In this document: one piece after another, positions 5,435 through 11,174 of the stretch
Position numbering within the stretch: the stretch's first letter is position 1
Layout of the letters: the number at the start of each line of letters is the position of its first letter
DNA from: Desulfonema limicola
GTDB lineage: Bacteria; Desulfobacterota; Desulfobacteria; Desulfobacterales; DYRC01
Reading direction: 5' to 3'
Length of the DNA stretch: 11,174 bases
Assembly: GCA_020718925.1 (NCBI GenBank)
Contig: DYRC01000122.1
Location: forward strand, 1 to 11,174
The notes under the pieces: generated by a model
The model's input: the letters and a program-made list of their open reading frames with translations, nothing else
Told to the model about the DNA's origin: nothing
Database searches by the model: none
Made by a program: the position numbers and the translations under genes

Positions 5435-6770
5435 TTGTTTTTTCCATAACTTCATAGATAATATCCCCCAGAAACTTGAGCTTCATATCCAGCTTGTAGT
5501 GGTGAATAATATCTTCCAAGCCGCCATGACAGTTATGACAGGGCGCAACCACGACTTTCGCGCCTTTGCTTTTTGCCTCGCGCAACTGATCTGCTTTGAC
5601 CCGGTCTCCTTCCACACGCTTTGCTTTAAATGGCGGACCGCAGTTGATAACCCCGCCTCCGGCAGCGCAGCAGTAATTGTGTTCCCGATTCGGGTACATT
5701 TCAATCAGGCTGCTGCAGGTTCGATGCACCACGTTGCGGATCTTTTCATGCAGCCCCCTGCCTCTGACAATATTGCAGGGATCATGAATCGTAACCGGCT
5801 CTTCAAACTTATGTGTTACTTTGATTTTTCCCTTTTGAAACAGTTCATCATAAAATTCAATCGCATGAATCACCGGGATCGGCGGCATTTTCCACCCCAC
5901 CCAGCGGTTGCCCATGTCATACACAGACCGGAACGCATGACCGCATTCGCCCATGACAATCCGCTTGACTTTCAGACGTGCGGCAGTTTCAAAATGAGAC
6001 CTTTTCAAGCGTCCCATCATCTCGCTATCGCCGGTGTACATGCACATATCGCTGTTATCCCAGCCGGGCGTGGCAGGCATGGTCCAATTCATCCCGGCAG
6101 TTTCCATAATCACCGCCGCCTGATAAATCAACTGCGCCCGGAATTTCGGCTCAGGACCGATGACAGAATACATAATATCCGAACCTTCTTTTTCAAGCGG
6201 AATCCGCAAGTTGGAAATATCCCCGCGAGCTTCGTCTTCCTGCCATTGAAGGCTGTCTATCCATTCATCTTCTTTGACCCACATCTGATTGAACGTGGCG
6301 GAATGGCTGTGCGCCGTATCCTGAATATACTGCGGCACAACGCCCAATTTATGACAAAGCCGTCTCATGGTGAGCATCAGATATGCCACGTCAATCCCGA
6401 ATGGGCAGTACATCGCACATCGTTTACAGACGTTGCATTCGGTAAAAGCAATCTCAGCCGTCTGCCCGATAAACTTCGGCGATACTTTACCTTTATGCTT
6501 CAGAATTTCTCCGATTGTCTGCTTGACTTTGCCTGCCGGAGAAAATTTCGGATTTCTGTCATTAGACAGAAAATAATGGCAGGCATCCGAACACAAGCCG
6601 CAATGCACACAAATATCTGCGTAAGTTTTGAACCTCGCGCCGGTTTCGCTCTCCAAAAATGAGGTGATCACCGTTTCGATTTTTTCAGGCGTCAGAGCTT
6701 CAACACCCTTGTCTATTCCGAGATCGGCAATAGCCGCCTTTTGTGTGTCTTCAACAATACCTTCGTACAT
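5430..6770 (-). CDS. tmcB: TmcB, HdrD-like iron-sulfur subunit
   Basis: A 446-aa cytoplasmic iron-sulfur protein. Two ferredoxin-like [4Fe-4S] sites lie near the N terminus: Cys54, 57, 60 and 64 (CVHCGLCSDAC) and Cys112, 115, 118 and 122 (CNVCKRCAMYCP). The C-terminal half has the Cys-rich CCG arrangement of heterodisulfide reductase subunit D: GECGH around Cys276, then Cys332, Cys367-Cys368 and Cys411/Cys414 (APCHNC). In HdrB/HdrD proteins such a site holds the unusual cluster that acts on disulfides. In Tmc and related Hme/Dsr complexes TmcB is thought to accept electrons from the cytochrome b and deliver them to a cytoplasmic partner. There is no signal peptide. AGGGGG precedes the ATG. 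The gene follows tmcC after a 94-bp gap filled by a heptamer-repeat hairpin, and its last codons run into the next repeat. Confidence 0.93.
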   Translation of the reverse strand: MYEGIVEDTQKAAIADLGIDKGVEALTPEKIETVITSFLESETGARFKTYADICVHCGLCSDACHYFLSNDRNPKFSPAGKVKQTIGEILKHKGKVSPKFIGQTAEIAFTECNVCKRCAMYCPFGIDVAYLMLTMRRLCHKLGVVPQYIQDTAHSHSATFNQMWVKEDEWIDSLQWQEDEARGDISNLRIPLEKEGSDIMYSVIGPEPKFRAQLIYQAAVIMETAGMNWTMPATPGWDNSDMCMYTGDSEMMGRLKRSHFETAARLKVKRIVMGECGHAFRSVYDMGNRWVGWKMPPIPVIHAIEFYDELFQKGKIKVTHKFEEPVTIHDPCNIVRGRGLHEKIRNVVHRTCSSLIEMYPNREHNYCCAAGGGVINCGPPFKAKRVEGDRVKADQLREAKSKGAKVVVAPCHNCHGGLEDIIHHYKLDMKLKFLGDIIYEVMEKTT

Positions 6771-6790
6771 GAATCCCCCTTTTCAATACA

Positions 6791-6857
6791 GTGCAAAGTG
6801 TAAAGTGTAAAATGCAAAGTTAAGCATTTTGCACTTTGCATTTTGAATTTTGCATTG
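6791..6857. repeat. heptamer-repeat hairpin (GTGCAAA/CATTTTG family)
   Basis: Seven-base steps are visible: GTGCAAA GTGTAAA and then GTGTAAA ATGCAAA on the left arm, and CATTTTG CACTTTG then CATTTTG AATTTTG on the right arm. Bases 6799-6815 are complementary to 6824-6840 except at two positions, around an eight-base loop. It lies between tmcC and tmcB and ends eight bases before the tmcC stop codon (TAG, 6867-6865). Confidence 0.8.
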
Positions 6858-6864
6858 TTTTTCT

Positions 6865-7524
6865 CTACCAATCCCTTGCATGTCTGACCGCGCCGAACTC
6901 TGACCCGATATACCCCCGCGTGAACGGGAAAAAGAGGACGTGGCTCAGTCTGGTAAAGGGAATCGCTGCCAGCATGACTTCTCCCGAAAGAATATGCAGA
7001 ATTACCATCAGCTTATATCCCATCCACTGATGATATGCCAAAAATCCGGTAACAAACGGCGCGGCAACTATCGCTAACAGAATATAGTCGGATGTATCTG
7101 TCAGATATCTGACTTCGGGAAGTTTTATCCGTCTCAGCATGAAAAAGACACATGAGGCAATCACCAGCATGGTCATGATGTCTGCGGTACTGTCTGAGAT
7201 ATATCCCCAACTGATGTCCCATGATTCCTTAATCAGCGCGATATGGGCAAACAGAAACAGCGGCGCAATCATCAGGCTTATATGAAAAACATAAGTAACA
7301 ACCGTCATCACCGGATGCTTTTTCATGTTTTCGCTCCCGAACGGAATGATCCAGTGCAGAATGGAGCGAAGCGCATAAGAAGAATCCATATAGTCATATA
7401 CAACGCCGTCTTTTTTCTTGGCAAGCATCGCCATTGTTGCTATCCGGTAAATACTGCCGCCGATAAATATGATAAACGACAGCCATACCAACGGACCGCT
7501 CACAAAATCGTAAATATGGTGCAT
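6865..7524 (-). CDS. tmcC: TmcC, membrane cytochrome b subunit (NarI-like)
   Basis: A 219-aa integral membrane protein with about five hydrophobic segments (near residues 10-32, 72-96, 112-130, 145-163 and 170-190). His residues placed within or at the ends of helices (His81, His94, His165, His177, His195) are candidates for b-heme ligands, as in NarI/DsrM-like gamma subunits. It would carry electrons across the membrane between periplasmic TmcA and cytoplasmic TmcB. The longest frame starts at a TTG (7539), but that TTG overlaps the AGGAGG ribosome binding site (7536-7531). The ATG at 7524, six bases after it, is the better start. It follows tmcD after about 97 bp that hold two heptamer-repeat arrays. 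Confidence 0.9.
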   Translation of the reverse strand: MHHIYDFVSGPLVWLSFIIFIGGSIYRIATMAMLAKKKDGVVYDYMDSSYALRSILHWIIPFGSENMKKHPVMTVVTYVFHISLMIAPLFLFAHIALIKESWDISWGYISDSTADIMTMLVIASCVFFMLRRIKLPEVRYLTDTSDYILLAIVAAPFVTGFLAYHQWMGYKLMVILHILSGEVMLAAIPFTRLSHVLFFPFTRGYIGSEFGAVRHARDW

Positions 7525-7543
7525 GATTTTCCTCCTCAATCAA

Positions 7544-7580
7544 GTGAGAAATGAGAAGTGAGAAATGAGAAATGAGAAGT
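7544..7580. repeat. heptamer array GTGAGAA/ATGAGAA
   Basis: Five consecutive seven-base units, each GTGAGAA or ATGAGAA, run from 7544, followed by a partial unit. The same units recur at 10224-10291 and form a hairpin there. The array lies just before the tmcC ribosome binding site and directly beside a second, different heptamer array. Confidence 0.85.
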
Positions 7581-7590
7581 GTGTTCATAA

Positions 7591-7628
7591 CACTTAACAC
7601 CTAACACTTAACACCTAACACTTAACAC
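7591..7628. repeat. heptamer array CACTTAA/CACCTAA
   Basis: Strict alternation of CACTTAA and CACCTAA for five units, then CAC. The last unit overlaps the 3' end of tmcD, so its stop codon (TAA, 7624-7622) and last residues are written by the repeat. Confidence 0.88.
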
Positions 7629-8848
7629 ACCCTCCGATAATATTTGCCATCTTCTATCATTCTGACCAGAATGCTGCTGCTGTCCGGGCTGAAAGTGGGC
7701 GTCCACAAGGCTTGGACAGGCTCAATCAGCGGAACCCCGTCTGTCAGAATCACATATTTTCCGTCTTTTTCGACTTTTGCCGCAACCCGCCTGCTGTCCG
7801 GGCTGAATACCGGCTGCCATGCCATGTCGAATTGTCCGCCCCAGACTATTCCGTCAACACAGACAAACCATTTGCCGTTGTCTTTGCCTACGCAGGCAGC
7901 GCGGGTTCCGTCCGGGCTTATCACCAAATCCGTTACCAGATCGCCGAAGGTGTGTTTCCAAGCAATGCCGTTAATCGCAACTGTCCATTGCCCGAATTGA
8001 GGACAGACAATCGCGGCAATGTTTTTTCCGTCCGGGGAGTATTGATGATGCCACACCTGATCAAACGGCTTATCCCAAAGAATTTCTCCATCGCGGGCAA
8101 GAAACCATTTTCCGCCGATTCTCACCGGCGCGGTTACAGAAGCATCTGCCGGACTGAACTGCGGCGCCCAGACCGTTGAAAAGGTTTTATCCCAAGCTTT
8201 GCCATCCACAACAATCGTATAATCGTAAAGATTGAGCCGGACTTCGGCAGCAACGCGCTTATTGTCATGGCTGAACGCCGGATTCCACACATTGACAAAA
8301 TTGCGATCCCAAACTTCGCCGTTGACGGCTACGCTGAAGCAGCCTTGTTGAAATTTTACAATCTCGCCTTCTTTGAGCGGAACAGTCTGAACAACCGATG
8401 CCGCACGTTGTCCGTCATGGCTTAAAGTCATATCGCCGATATGCGAAAAACCGTTTTCCCAAACCGTATCATTGACAGCGGCAAAATATTTTCGTTCGCT
8501 CTGAACAGATATGGCAATGCCGTCTTTGGCAAATTGCGTATTCCAGACAAAATCAAAGCGGTTTTCCCAAGTTTCGCCGTCTATGGCAAGCGTCCATTCG
8601 CCATCGGAAACAATAGCGGTGAGGCGGTTATCCGGCGAAAATCGCAAGTGCCAGATTTTGTCAAAGCTGTTTTCATACGCCTGTCCGTTGACACAGATAT
8701 TGAACATTTCATCTTCGGTTCTGACAATGGCAGCGATTTTTTCTCCGTCAGGGCTGGCATAAGGCTCTTCCACCCACACCCATGACTCTTTCCATTTGCC
8801 GACATCTGCAACCAGACGTTTTCCGACTTCCCAATTCCAATTTTTCAT
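7622..8848 (-). CDS. tmcD: TmcD, Trp-rich WD40/TolB-like beta-propeller protein
   Basis: A 408-aa protein of about ten imperfect repeats of ~40 residues. Each repeat carries a W-x-x-x-FSPDG-like turn followed by AAxV, then a short strand and a DGxxW/NGxxW segment (for example WHLRFSPDN, WNPAFSHDN, WHHQYSPDG, WQPVFSPDS, WTPTFSPDS). By my count it has 23 tryptophans. This fits TmcD, the Trp-rich fourth subunit of the Tmc complex, whose role is unknown. There is no signal peptide or membrane helix, so it should sit on the cytoplasmic side. Such a propeller usually acts as a docking platform. AGGGGGGAG precedes the ATG (8848), 15 bp after the response regulator stop. Its C-terminal residues and stop lie inside a heptamer repeat, so the natural end may have been changed by the repeat. 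Here tmcD is the first tmc gene in the transcript. Confidence 0.88.
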   Translation of the reverse strand: MKNWNWEVGKRLVADVGKWKESWVWVEEPYASPDGEKIAAIVRTEDEMFNICVNGQAYENSFDKIWHLRFSPDNRLTAIVSDGEWTLAIDGETWENRFDFVWNTQFAKDGIAISVQSERKYFAAVNDTVWENGFSHIGDMTLSHDGQRAASVVQTVPLKEGEIVKFQQGCFSVAVNGEVWDRNFVNVWNPAFSHDNKRVAAEVRLNLYDYTIVVDGKAWDKTFSTVWAPQFSPADASVTAPVRIGGKWFLARDGEILWDKPFDQVWHHQYSPDGKNIAAIVCPQFGQWTVAINGIAWKHTFGDLVTDLVISPDGTRAACVGKDNGKWFVCVDGIVWGGQFDMAWQPVFSPDSRRVAAKVEKDGKYVILTDGVPLIEPVQALWTPTFSPDSSSILVRMIEDGKYYRRVC

Positions 8849-8863
8849 TAGGGTCTCCCCCCT

Positions 8864-9265
8864 TTATTTTTCCAGAATGCTCTGAATCAGAGCCAGCAGC
8901 TCTCCGGCATCCGGAGGTTTTTCAATATATGCTTGGGGCGATGCGATGGCTTGATCCATCTTAACATTCAGCATACTTAAATAATGATAAAAAGTTTTTT
9001 TGGCAATTGCCGACAGCATGATAATCGGCGTGTGCTTCAAATTCGGGTCTGTTCTGATCTGGCGATACATCTGTATCCCCCCCTCGCCCGGCATCATTAC
9101 ATCGAGGATCAGAAGATCGGGAGTTCTCTCCAATGCTTTCTGCATTCCTTCTTTTCCGTTTTTTGCCAAAACCGGCTCATACCCGCTGGTTTTCGCCAAT
9201 GTTGACAGAAAAAATCTCATATCCGCTTCATCATCTACGATCAGAATTACCTTCTTGTTTTCCAT
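8864..9265 (-). CDS. single-domain response regulator of the tmc cluster
   Basis: A 133-aa receiver domain without an output domain. The acidic pair is Asp11-Asp12, the phosphate-accepting Asp is Asp55 (LILDVMMPG), the switch Ser is Ser85 (IIMLSA) and the Lys is Lys116 (YIEKPP). About 20 extra residues lie between the switch Ser and the Lys (TFYHYLSMLNVKMDQ region), which makes this loop longer than in CheY and may form a special partner surface. AAGG lies eight bases before the ATG. It is placed between the universal stress protein and tmcD with short gaps. Response regulators and a universal stress protein beside tmc genes are also what I recall from Desulfovibrio, so a role in controlling this electron pathway is likely (inference). 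No kinase is in the window. Confidence 0.9.
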   Translation of the reverse strand: MENKKVILIVDDEADMRFFLSTLAKTSGYEPVLAKNGKEGMQKALERTPDLLILDVMMPGEGGIQMYRQIRTDPNLKHTPIIMLSAIAKKTFYHYLSMLNVKMDQAIASPQAYIEKPPDAGELLALIQSILEK

Positions 9266-9293
9266 ATCCGCTACCTTATTGGTTTCACGGCGA

Positions 9294-10211
9294 CTACTCT
9301 ACTTTATCAGGACGGTTGACACTGGCGACCGGGCAGGTTGAGCGCAGAACCACCTGCTCTACGGTGCTGCCCAGCAGAGCCTTTTCAGGATCAATTTCTT
9401 TGGTGTGATGCGCCATGATAATGAGATCGCCGTTTCGTTGTCTGGCAAATTTCAGAATTTCCACGTACGGAATTCCTTCGCATACCTCAATATCATAGTT
9501 ATCAAAATCCTGCATCTTAGCTCCATAGACATTTTTCATTTTCTGCTTGGCAGCCTTGATTTTCTCTTCGATTTCAGACTGTTCCGGCGTTTTTCCGGCA
9601 TAGATTGAACTCAGATCCAAGGCGTGAAACAGATGAATCTTGCAGCCGATTTCTTTGGCAAGTTTGTAAGCAAACAAGAATGCCGAATATGATGCTTTGG
9701 AAAAATCAACTCCGACAACGATATTGGAAAAATACCAGAAACAGGTCGTGCAGGGTCTGCTGATGATCAGTACCGGACATCTTGCGCTTTTGGCAACCTG
9801 CTGCATGGTGCTGCCGACAATGCTGCGAAAGCGGGTCGCGCCGACCTCATCCTGACGGGTATGTGCGCCCATGACAATCAGATCAATGTCTTCTTTTCGT
9901 GCCAGTCTCAGAATTTCCGTATGCGGAACACCGACCACGCTTTCCATTACGCAGTCTTTTGCCTCTGCCAATTGCTTGGCGTAGGTGTTCTTCATCTCAT
10001 CTCTGACCCATTCGCCGTAATCCTTGTCAGGCTGCACTTCCTGACCGGTTCTTACATCTGTTACATAAGGGCTGTATCCCCGGCTGGGAATTCCCATAAC
10101 GTGAAACAGAAAAAGTTTGGAATTATACTTTTTGGCAAGATCAAACGCGACATGCGCCGCGTCATCACAAGAAGCCGATGCCGTAGTTGCAAACAATATT
10201 TTTTCAAACAT
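9294..10211 (-). CDS. tandem-domain universal stress protein (UspA family)
   Basis: A 305-aa protein of two Usp domains, residues 1-152 and 163-300. Each has the Usp start (MFEKILFATTASA; SNIVVGVDFSKAS) and the ATP-binding end pattern Gly...Gly-Ser-Thr (GAHTR...VGST, GST at 133-135; AHHTKE...LGST, GST at 281-283). Both end in CPVxxI/V. An intact GST loop in both halves suggests nucleotide binding rather than a degenerate partner domain. Cys154 and Cys157 (CTTC) in the linker form a possible redox or metal pair. A strong AAGGAGGT precedes the ATG. Its place in the tmc operon suggests a sensor or adaptor that ties ATP/AMP state to electron-transfer capacity, which is inference. Confidence 0.92.
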   Translation of the reverse strand: MFEKILFATTASASCDDAAHVAFDLAKKYNSKLFLFHVMGIPSRGYSPYVTDVRTGQEVQPDKDYGEWVRDEMKNTYAKQLAEAKDCVMESVVGVPHTEILRLARKEDIDLIVMGAHTRQDEVGATRFRSIVGSTMQQVAKSARCPVLIISRPCTTCFWYFSNIVVGVDFSKASYSAFLFAYKLAKEIGCKIHLFHALDLSSIYAGKTPEQSEIEEKIKAAKQKMKNVYGAKMQDFDNYDIEVCEGIPYVEILKFARQRNGDLIIMAHHTKEIDPEKALLGSTVEQVVLRSTCPVASVNRPDKVE

Positions 10212-10223
10212 AACTACCTCCTT

Positions 10224-10291
10224 AAGTGAGAAGTGAGAAGTGAATATTGAGAAGTACTTTTTTCATTTCTCACTTCTCATTTCTCATTTTG
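10224..10291. repeat. heptamer-repeat hairpin (GTGAGAA family)
   Basis: The left arm repeats GTGAGAA; the right arm is its complement (TTCATTTCTCACTTCTC). Bases 10228-10244 pair with 10262-10278 with one mismatch around a 17-base loop. The right arm runs into the 3' end of the 180-aa gene, so its stop codon (TGA, 10272-10270) and last residues (MRNEK) come from the repeat. Confidence 0.85.
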
Positions 10292-10812
10292 CACTCCATA
10301 GGTCCGCTATTGAAGCTGAGTTCCCACGCAATGCCGTCAATAAATTCAAAAAAGGTAAATACCGTGTCAAATTCAAAAATATCCACTTTGTCTCCGAAAA
10401 TAATATGCTTTAATTTCCCAAGCTTAATCGGCATATCCAGAATATGCTCCAATTTATACATCTTTAATTCGCAGATTTCTCTGCCTGATATCCCGTGAAA
10501 AGAATTGAAAATTTCCAATCGGGGTTCACCCGGAAACCCGATCATCTCAACGGTCTTGGAAAGTTCGAGATAATCCATGCCATCGCAGGCACATCCGGTT
10601 TCAGGGCATTCCGAATATTGCTTGAGATATGCCGGGAAAAACATGCTCAGTTTACTCAGCAGAGAATATCGCAAAATCAGCTTGAAATAGCTTCTGAGCG
10701 TATATCCGTCTTCAAGTTCCGCCTTGAACGGAAGAAACATCAGAGGCTCGTTCTCTTCGATATTTCTGTCATGAACCATGAGTCCGTCGGCATTTAAGGT
10801 AACAGTATTCAT
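10270..10812 (-). CDS. unknown protein, first gene of the tmc transcript
   Basis: A 180-aa soluble protein that I do not recognise. It has no signal peptide or membrane helix. A small Cys group, CPETGCAC (Cys69, Cys74, Cys76), lies mid-protein, with Cys114 and Cys174 elsewhere; it could bind a metal or act in redox, but this is not shown. The C-terminal half is rich in alternating hydrophobic and charged residues (HIIFGDKVDIFEFDTVFTFFEFIDGIAW), suggesting beta strands. The ATG at 10812 has GGGGA at good spacing and lies about 25 bases after the expected start of the sigma54 transcript, so it should be the first gene. The last five residues are encoded by a heptamer repeat and may not belong to the ancestral protein. 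Being first in this operon suggests a regulatory or assembly role. Confidence 0.75.
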   Translation of the reverse strand: MNTVTLNADGLMVHDRNIEENEPLMFLPFKAELEDGYTLRSYFKLILRYSLLSKLSMFFPAYLKQYSECPETGCACDGMDYLELSKTVEMIGFPGEPRLEIFNSFHGISGREICELKMYKLEHILDMPIKLGKLKHIIFGDKVDIFEFDTVFTFFEFIDGIAWELSFNSGPMECKMRNEK

Positions 10813-10847
10813 AACTTCCCCTTGCGTTATCGTTTGACAGGATATAT

Positions 10848-10863
10848 TGCACGGGGTGTGCCA
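10848..10863 (-). promoter_or_regulatory. sigma54 (-24/-12) promoter of the tmc operon
   Basis: On the - strand the sequence reads TGGCAC-ACCCC-GTGCA. The TGGCAC element is perfect. The -24 GG and -12 GC are exactly ten bases apart, as required, and only one base differs from TTGCA. The start site would be near 10837, about 25 bases before the first ATG with its ribosome binding site. No better sigma70 pair is evident between it and the gene. Confidence 0.75.
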
Positions 10864-10940
10864 CGATGAGAAAAATCAATAAATAGCTTTAAATCAAATA
10901 GCTTATGAATATTGATGAATGATGCGAAAGATGGGGCGGC

Positions 10941-10956
10941 GTTGCACGATTGCAAC
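10941..10956. promoter_or_regulatory. palindrome GTTGCA-N4-TGCAAC, candidate enhancer site
   Basis: A perfect 16-bp palindrome with arms GTTGCA and TGCAAC, about 105-120 bp upstream of the predicted sigma54 transcript start. This is the normal distance for the upstream sites of sigma54 activators (bEBPs). The half-site recurs at 10997-11021. Confidence 0.55.
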
Positions 10957-10996
10957 ACTATATAAGCAGAAATGAATGTTTTCAAAGATTAATAAG

Positions 10997-11021
10997 TGTT
11001 GCAACATGATGTTGCGTTGCA
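10997..11021. promoter_or_regulatory. second cluster of GTTGC/GCAAC half-sites
   Basis: TGTTGCAACA (10997-11006) is a perfect palindrome. It overlaps GCAACA-TGA-TGTTGC (11001-11015), and GTTGCA follows at 11016-11021. The half-sites match those at 10941-10956 and lie about 160-185 bp upstream of the predicted start. Together they fit a tandem activator site; the protein is unknown. Confidence 0.5.
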
Positions 11022-11113
11022 TGAACCTCAATAAGATGAAAGTTATACAATTCAATCCTTGATTCCGGGCTTCCGAATGTTCTATAATGTAAATCAGATT
11101 TCAATTAAACTTA

Positions 11114-11154
11114 CCTAACCCCCCCGGCCCCCTTCCCTGAAAGGGAAGGGGGAG
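11114..11154. repeat. C-rich palindromic intergenic repeat, copy at window edge
   Basis: It starts with CCTAACCCCCCC like the copies at 1381 and 5434. Its centre is a perfect 11-bp hairpin (11128-11138 with 11142-11152, loop GAA). The following CTCCCCTC at the window end may open a second, opposed unit as at 5352-5434. Confidence 0.8.
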
Positions 11155-11174
11155 ACATCATCAGTACTCCCCTC

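Noticed and set aside
5499..6662. A 387-codon open frame on the + strand opposite tmcB.
   Set aside because: It is the mirror of a well-identified iron-sulfur gene, has no recognisable family motif and no ribosome binding site, and its composition follows the codon pattern of tmcB.
7525..7539. An earlier start (TTG at 7539) for tmcC adding five residues.
   Set aside because: It overlaps the AGGAGG ribosome binding site that serves the ATG at 7524.
7544..7628. Heptamer arrays considered as a CRISPR array.
   Set aside because: The units are seven bases without spacers, and no cas genes are present.

Overview
The window looks like the chromosome of an anaerobic, sulfate-reducing deltaproteobacterium (Desulfobacterota), probably of the Desulfobacteraceae/Desulfonema-like kind. 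Three signs support this. A complete Tmc transmembrane electron-transfer complex (tmcA-D) is present, which is typical of sulfate reducers. A sulfur/persulfide gene group contains two genes read through in-frame UGA, so the host must make selenocysteine. The intergenic spaces are packed with heptamer repeats and C-rich palindromic repeats, as seen in large or filamentous genomes. Base composition is moderate to AT-rich by eye. The genus is an inference.

Layout: 1-902 holds a class II-type Fic protein on the + strand, behind a good sigma70-like promoter that would make a leaderless mRNA. Everything from 1001 to 10812 is on the - strand. Read in the direction of transcription (right to left) it begins with a sigma54-type promoter (10848-10863) with GTTGC/GCAAC palindromes 80-170 bp upstream. 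Then come an unknown 180-aa protein, a tandem universal stress protein, a single-domain response regulator, tmcD (Trp-rich beta-propeller), tmcC (membrane cytochrome b), tmcB (HdrD-like iron-sulfur protein) and tmcA (periplasmic tetraheme cytochrome c3). After 91 bp follows a second group: a thioredoxin-like selenoprotein, a DsrE-like selenoprotein, a TrmO-like protein, a SAM methyltransferase and a persulfide/CoA-disulfide reductase fused to rhodanese. A lone response regulator and a hairpin terminator facing the Fic gene close the region.

The central observation is the pair of adjacent selenoprotein genes at 4298-4879. A conventional reading gives two short hypothetical ORFs of 66 and 72 aa. 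Both extend through a UGA to full family length. Both form a UxxC redox motif. Both carry a bacterial SECIS-like hairpin whose loop GGU lies at exactly the same distance (+22 to +24) after the UGA.

Working model (inference): TmcA takes electrons from periplasmic hydrogenase or formate dehydrogenase cytochromes and passes them through TmcC/TmcB to the cytoplasm under sigma54 control. The downstream group handles thiol, persulfide or another soft nucleophile in the cytoplasm, using Sec-based relays and an NADH-linked persulfide reductase. Joint transcription of the two groups is not proven. The only gene-free stretch over 300 bases is 10813-11174, which holds the sigma54 promoter, its candidate upstream sites and a C-rich repeat. 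In 1-135 I see nothing beyond AT-rich sequence.
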